NCBI RefSeq assembly: GCF_039928515.1
Contig: NZ_JBDSSZ010000048.1
DNA: 10,808 nucleotides
Strand: one strand, 5' to 3'
Source: Capsulimonas sp039928515
Lineage (GTDB): Bacteria; Armatimonadota; Armatimonadia; Armatimonadales; Capsulimonadaceae
In this document: positions 7,399 to 10,808 of the stretch, piece after piece
Position numbering within the stretch: position 1 is the stretch's first letter
Layout: the number at the start of each line of letters is the position of its first letter
Translations under genes and position numbers: made by a program
The notes under the pieces: generated by a model
Seen by the model: the letters and a program-made list of their open reading frames with translations, nothing else
Told to the model about the DNA's origin: nothing
Database searches by the model: none

Positions 7399-7428
7399 AT
7401 TATAGCCCAAAATGGCCATCGTTCGCAA
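7399..7428 (-). promoter_or_regulatory. Sigma70-type promoter of miaB, near-leaderless
   Basis: On the minus strand a perfect TATAAT (7399-7404) is preceded at 18 bp by TTGCGA (7423-7428), which matches four of six -35 consensus bases. Only eight bases separate the -10 box from the miaB ATG. Transcription would therefore begin about two bases before the start codon. An 8-bp palindrome, ATGGCCAT (7412-7419), lies in the spacer. Confidence 0.6.
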
Positions 7429-7448
7429 GCCGTGCCGACAAATGTAGT

Positions 7449-9242
7449 TTATTTTGCGAGGTCAATCTGGAAGACCACATAACCATCGTTTGCATTCACC
7501 GGAATCAGGTAGGGAGGGGGACTGGCGGCAAAGTCCGAAAAGGTATGCGTTTGACCGGCGCGCGAGGTGTACGTCGCTTTGGCGAGCGCTCGGGAAAAGA
7601 CGAAATACTGTGCATGGGTATCCCGCAGAAACGCGCGACGCTCATCATCGGAGGTCTCGGAATCGGAGAAGCGCCGGTATTCTTGAATGCGGTCGCCGTA
7701 TTGCGGCGTCTCGGACCAGTGCCCCGCCCAGACAGCATGTCCAGTCATTCCTGGAACGTACAATGCGCCGGGATTATTGAAGTCATCAATGGGAGACATC
7801 ACAATCGCGGCGCCCTTGGGCGTGTTCTTGTTCAGCCATTCGACAGACGAAACATAATTGGCGCTGAGGAACGGAAGCGCGGAGGTTTCCGAGCGATTGT
7901 TCAGCAAGTGGTTGGCGTCGCGCACCAAAAATAACGCGTTCGACGGGAATGTCAGCAGCACCAGCGCGCTCAAAGCCGCAGAACGCACGCGTGGGGCAAG
8001 ACTGCGTGTAAGCGTCGACGCCGCCCACCCCGCCAGCAGGCACAGGGGAATATGCTCACCCATCAGCATCTTGCGCTGAAAGCCAAAGGGCAAGTAGATC
8101 ACGCAGAGTCCCGCGACTGCCCAGCTCGCGACAAACAGGAACGTCGAGCCGGTCGCCCAGCCGCCGATCGTCCCATCGGCGTCCCGCGTCCCCGATACCT
8201 CCGAAGAATCGACAGACGCCGCTTTCCACTGCTTATAACGCCGCCCGATCAAGACAAACGCGCAAATGGCCAGCAGAAAGACAAAGCCGTAGCCGAGGAT
8301 ATAATGCCAGAGCGCCGGCGAAAGCGTCGGGGTATTGGCTCGCTCTTTAAACACGGCGTTCGTGCGATAGATGTAGTAGATGTACAGCGTCGTCGGCATC
8401 GTCAGGGCAAGCGCCCAGATGGCGTGCACCCACACACGCGCGACGTTGCGTCCGCGCTTCCAAATCGTCCAGGCGGTGAGAAACAATCCCCAGGCCGCCG
8501 CGACGTGAAACACATCGTATGAATGGATATTGCCCAGTAGAAACCCACAAAGCCCCGCGAGGCTTGCGTAGCGCATTTTGCCCGTCCGGAAGGAAAGCAG
8601 CAAGCTGTACAGCGTTCCCAGGATCAGCAGCGTGGCGACAGCGAAAAGCGGCGTCAGGTAGATGCTCAGAAACGTGTAAGCTTCGGGCTGAAAGGCGTCG
8701 ATCGGCGCGCTGGATGGGTTCTTGTCACTCCACTGCGACCATTGGGTCCAGCCAAAGCCACTGCTGAAGCAAAGCAGACCCAGAGACGTCAGACGCGCGG
8801 CGCGGTCTTTGGGAAAGCATAGGACCATGAACCGATACGCCAGCCAGAGCAGGCCCAAGCCGCCGGCGATGCGCGTCAGATGCAGTACGATGGCCGACGG
8901 CAAATGCGTGATGCGCACCGCCAAACCCATTGCTGAGAAGAGAAAACTGAATAGTAAACTCGGCTGCGGCTCCGTTGTAAAAAGATTGTGCTGGAAGAAC
9001 AAGCCGTCCGTGGTCTGACGCAGCCAGGACAGATAGACATTGTAATCGTCGATATTATACGCTGTCCCCACGAACTGCATTCCCGGAGGAACGATCGCGT
9101 AACCGAGAAGCGCGGAAAAGCTGGTAAGGAATAATGTAACGGCGATCATTGCGCCGACAAGACGCCGCTCCTTGCGGTCGGAAGCGGCGTCTGGGGTCAA
9201 TTCGGGCGCTGCGCCCGCGTTACTCGCTGTCGTTTTGGGCAT
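7449..9242 (-). CDS. Polytopic membrane protein, probable GT-C-fold glycosyltransferase-like
   Basis: 597 residues with about eleven or twelve hydrophobic segments between residues 30 and 438. A soluble, probably extracytoplasmic domain of about 140 residues follows. After the first helix the loop contains NIDDYNVYLSWLRQ (63-76). An acidic pair in this first outer loop is typical of GT-C enzymes, which use polyprenyl-phosphate sugars outside the membrane. Other visible segments are TEPQP (90-94), GNIHSYD (237-243) and GEHIPL (395-400). In the tail, VEWLNKNTPKGAAIV leads to AGHWSETPQY (506-515), resembling the tail of several uncharacterised bacterial GT-C-like proteins. No sugar or acceptor can be named. 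The start at 9242 lies inside the end of the upstream amidohydrolase-like gene, with a 23-bp overlap and no clear ribosome site, so translation is probably coupled. The next ATG (residue 32) would remove part of the first helix. Confidence 0.65.
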   Translation of the reverse strand: MPKTTASNAGAAPELTPDAASDRKERRLVGAMIAVTLFLTSFSALLGYAIVPPGMQFVGTAYNIDDYNVYLSWLRQTTDGLFFQHNLFTTEPQPSLLFSFLFSAMGLAVRITHLPSAIVLHLTRIAGGLGLLWLAYRFMVLCFPKDRAARLTSLGLLCFSSGFGWTQWSQWSDKNPSSAPIDAFQPEAYTFLSIYLTPLFAVATLLILGTLYSLLLSFRTGKMRYASLAGLCGFLLGNIHSYDVFHVAAAWGLFLTAWTIWKRGRNVARVWVHAIWALALTMPTTLYIYYIYRTNAVFKERANTPTLSPALWHYILGYGFVFLLAICAFVLIGRRYKQWKAASVDSSEVSGTRDADGTIGGWATGSTFLFVASWAVAGLCVIYLPFGFQRKMLMGEHIPLCLLAGWAASTLTRSLAPRVRSAALSALVLLTFPSNALFLVRDANHLLNNRSETSALPFLSANYVSSVEWLNKNTPKGAAIVMSPIDDFNNPGALYVPGMTGHAVWAGHWSETPQYGDRIQEYRRFSDSETSDDERRAFLRDTHAQYFVFSRALAKATYTSRAGQTHTFSDFAASPPPYLIPVNANDGYVVFQIDLAK

Positions 9243-9960
9243 TGAATAGCAACACGGAGTTCTGTGAGAAGATGCGGGTGCGGTCGGCGGTGGTCAGCGC
9301 CGAAGCGTCGTTGACCAGACCGATCGTCAGCTGTGGATCGCTATAGGGCAGGCCGCTGCCGAAAAGCAGCTTGCGCGGCGTCAGCGCCGCCGCCGCCTGC
9401 GTGATCTTGTCGGCGTCCATACTGCCGGAGATTTCCAGGTAGATGTTGAGGTTCTGCTTGGCGGCCGCCACGGCGGCGTGCCAGGAATCGCCGCCCATGC
9501 CGAGCAGCACGAACTTCATCGACGGAAACTCCGCGGCAATCTCCCGCGCCGCGTGCACGGCGGCGGCGTTCGGGGCGTGGATCGCCATCGGCTTGGTGTA
9601 TCGCCGCTGGGCGTTTAAAATCTCGCGGCTGTCGCTCAGAGTGACGGGATAATCGTCATGCCCGAACAGAACGCTGGCGACAAACTCGCGCCGCCCCAAA
9701 TGCTTGCGCTGCTCTTCCTGAGATTCGTCGGGATATCCCGCGTTCAAAGTGACATAGCCATAGAGCCCGGCTGCGGGGTTCAGGATCTGGCGCAGGCGTG
9801 CGTTGCCGGTGATAAAGTCGCAGCTCGCCGCCAGCCCGGAGATCAGCGCCGCGCCGGTAATCCCACTCTTCGCGAAGGTCGCCGCAACCCTGTCGGGCGC
9901 CGCCATGGCGCTGGACAAAGCGGTGTCCGCCAGATATGCATGTGCGTCAAAATAGTCCAT
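9220..9960 (-). CDS. Amidohydrolase-like TIM-barrel protein, degenerate metal site (second of pair)
   Basis: 246 residues, with the layout of the Amidohydro_2 family (metal-dependent hydrolases and decarboxylases). It opens with FDAHAYL, where the family has DxHxH, so only the first histidine (His7) remains. PMAIHAP (124-130) keeps the mid-barrel histidine (His128). The following HxGG segment reads LLGMGGD (152-158), with Gly154 in the histidine place. The C-terminal GSDxP motif reads LLFGSGLPYSDP (198-209), so the metal-binding aspartate is replaced by Gly203. Loss of these residues makes ordinary metal-dependent hydrolysis doubtful. The ATG at 9960 is three bases after the upstream paralogue's stop and has AAGGGG about eight bases upstream. 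It overlaps the membrane-protein gene by 23 bp. No substrate can be inferred. Confidence 0.72.
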   Translation of the reverse strand: MDYFDAHAYLADTALSSAMAAPDRVAATFAKSGITGAALISGLAASCDFITGNARLRQILNPAAGLYGYVTLNAGYPDESQEEQRKHLGRREFVASVLFGHDDYPVTLSDSREILNAQRRYTKPMAIHAPNAAAVHAAREIAAEFPSMKFVLLGMGGDSWHAAVAAAKQNLNIYLEISGSMDADKITQAAAALTPRKLLFGSGLPYSDPQLTIGLVNDASALTTADRTRIFSQNSVLLFNAQNDSE

Positions 9961-9963
9961 TGG

Positions 9964-10698
9964 TTACGCCCCTTCCCCGCTCTGCCAGATCGCCTGGGCG
10001 TTGCCGCCGAGCACGGCGTTTTGATCGGCTTCGGACAATCCCGAGCCGCGGACATAACGCAACGCCGCGCCCAGAGACAGCCCCGGAGCATCCGAACCGA
10101 ACAGCACCCGCCGAATGCCGACCGTTTCGCTCAGCAGCAGCAGTGCGTCCGGGACTGATAGCGCGTGCGTTTCTAGATAGATGCGCTCATTGCGTCGCAT
10201 TACGGAAATGGCTTCCGAGAGCGTATTGGAAGACACGCCTTCTAAAATGACGGGATGCGGATAGTCTTTGAGAACGCGCAGCAGCTGTGTGGCGTCGCCC
10301 GGCTCGGAGACGCTCACCATCACCGCCGTGCGCGCCGACTTCGCGAGCACCGCGAGAACGTCTTCAAACGGCGCGAAGTCGATCGGCCAGCCCTGCGCGT
10401 GCGGAAAGAAGCGGAACATCTCGAACGGCTCCTGAAAAAGACGTTCGATCGCCGACGCCTGCCCCCAGTACTCGCGCGGGTTCACCGTCGCCACCGGAAT
10501 CAGATGGTCGTTCGTGCGGCAGGCGCGCAGCGTTTCGGCGTTGCCTTCCGCCTCGTTGTAGAACAGTCCCCAGGATGACAGCGTGAGACACCAATCGACT
10601 TGATTGCTCTGCATGGTGGAGACGAGTGTCTCCGCCGTGCTGTCCGGGTGCTTGGACGGATGCGCTCCAAAGAGCGTATTCACATCGGTGATTTCCAT
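9964..10698 (-). CDS. Amidohydrolase-like TIM-barrel protein, degenerate metal site (first of pair)
   Basis: 244 residues from the ATG at 10698. The open frame could extend ten codons to a TTG at 10728, but AAGGA stands six bases before the ATG, and starting there aligns MEITDVNTLFG with the MDYFDAHAYL start of the adjacent paralogue. The family's DxHxH is DVNTL (5-9), with neither histidine. The mid-barrel histidine region reads AVMVSVSEPG (125-134) without histidine, and the HxG strand reads PVILEGVSS. The C-terminal motif is intact: VLFGSDAP (198-205, Asp203). It is followed by LSEADQNAVLGGNAQAIW, the usual closing helix of Amidohydro_2 proteins. One metal ligand is kept and most are missing. 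It is the first gene of the pair-plus-membrane-protein unit. Confidence 0.75.
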   Translation of the reverse strand: MEITDVNTLFGAHPSKHPDSTAETLVSTMQSNQVDWCLTLSSWGLFYNEAEGNAETLRACRTNDHLIPVATVNPREYWGQASAIERLFQEPFEMFRFFPHAQGWPIDFAPFEDVLAVLAKSARTAVMVSVSEPGDATQLLRVLKDYPHPVILEGVSSNTLSEAISVMRRNERIYLETHALSVPDALLLLSETVGIRRVLFGSDAPGLSLGAALRYVRGSGLSEADQNAVLGGNAQAIWQSGEGA

Positions 10699-10709
10699 AT
10701 TACGTCCTT
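10699..10709 (-). promoter_or_regulatory. Ribosome binding site choosing the ATG at 10698
   Basis: On the minus strand AAGGA (10705-10709) lies six bases before ATG (10696-10698). The competing upstream TTG at 10726-10728 has no purine-rich site ahead of it, and it would add ten residues that do not resemble the paralogue's N-terminus. Confidence 0.7.
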
Positions 10710-10722
10710 TTACTGATGTTAC

Positions 10723-10750
10723 GCACAATGTGCCCGGCGACTGAAGTCGC
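10723..10750. repeat. Two adjacent palindromes upstream of the amidohydrolase-like pair
   Basis: GCACA-A-TGTGC (10723-10733) is followed three bases later by GCGACT-GA-AGTCGC (10737-10750), both with perfect arms. They lie 14 to 52 bases upstream of the ribosome site. The first could be a small operator. The second is a short, strong hairpin in a GC-rich context and might be an intergenic repeat or a leftover terminator stem. It has no T run on either side. Confidence 0.45.
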
Positions 10751-10792
10751 GGCTAGAAGCGGTGCCGAAAAGTCTTCGATATCTTTGGGGAT

Positions 10793-10798
10793 TTGACA
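10793..10798 (+). promoter_or_regulatory. Perfect TTGACA at the right edge, possible divergent -35 box
   Basis: TTGACA reads rightward 11 bases before the window ends, so any -10 box would lie outside. The region 10751-10808 holds no coding sequence that I can support. A divergently transcribed gene to the right is a guess. Confidence 0.2.
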
Positions 10799-10808
10799 AG
10801 GATAAATT

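Noticed and set aside
10699..10728. Ten-codon extension of the first amidohydrolase-like protein from a TTG start
   Set aside because: There is no ribosome site before the TTG. A good AAGGA precedes the ATG at 10698, and that start aligns with the paralogue.

Overview
The window is GC-rich bacterial chromosome. It holds the 3' end of one plus-strand gene at the left edge, followed by seven complete genes that all lie on the minus strand. The gene families (MutS, MiaB, an LCP-family wall ligase, a RbsA-type sugar ABC ATPase) are broadly bacterial. The paired degenerate amidohydrolase-like proteins, the large GT-C-like membrane protein and the palindromic intergenic DNA suggest a free-living, large-genome lineage, perhaps Armatimonadota or a neighbouring phylum. 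That placement is an impression from protein style, not a demonstrated assignment.

Layout from left to right: (1) 1-315, C-terminal end of a sugar ABC transporter ATPase (+). (2) 316-571, a convergent intergenic region filled by a long imperfect inverted repeat (328-401 / 503-574). It encloses a strong minus-strand terminator hairpin (441-490), and its right end supplies the stop codon of the next gene. (3) 572-1687, a class I mannose-6-phosphate isomerase-like protein (-). (4) 1740-4391, mutS (-). (5) 4392-4486, a compact regulatory gap with a terminator, a consensus -35 hexamer and a CTGT-N8-ACAG palindrome. (6) 4487-5965, an LCP-family protein starting at TTG (-). (7) 5993-7390, miaB (-), with a promoter so close to its ATG that the transcript should be nearly leaderless. 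(8) 7449-9242, a polytopic GT-C-like membrane protein (-). (9) 9220-9960 and 9964-10698, two tandem amidohydrolase-fold proteins (-). (10) 10699-10808, an upstream region with two adjacent palindromes.

Spacing, terminators and promoter-like sites suggest three minus-strand transcription units. Unit A is the amidohydrolase-like pair plus the membrane protein, with a 3-bp gap and then a 23-bp overlap. Unit B is miaB plus the LCP gene, running from the TATAAT promoter at 7399-7428 to the terminator at 4448-4477. Unit C is mutS plus the isomerase, ending at the terminator at 441-490.

Units B and C are made of recognisable housekeeping genes. Unit A is the least understood part. Its two soluble TIM-barrel-like proteins have lost complementary parts of the amidohydrolase metal site and are translationally coupled to an envelope glycosyltransferase-like protein. 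Unit A and the long inverted repeat are the best candidates for something not well described.
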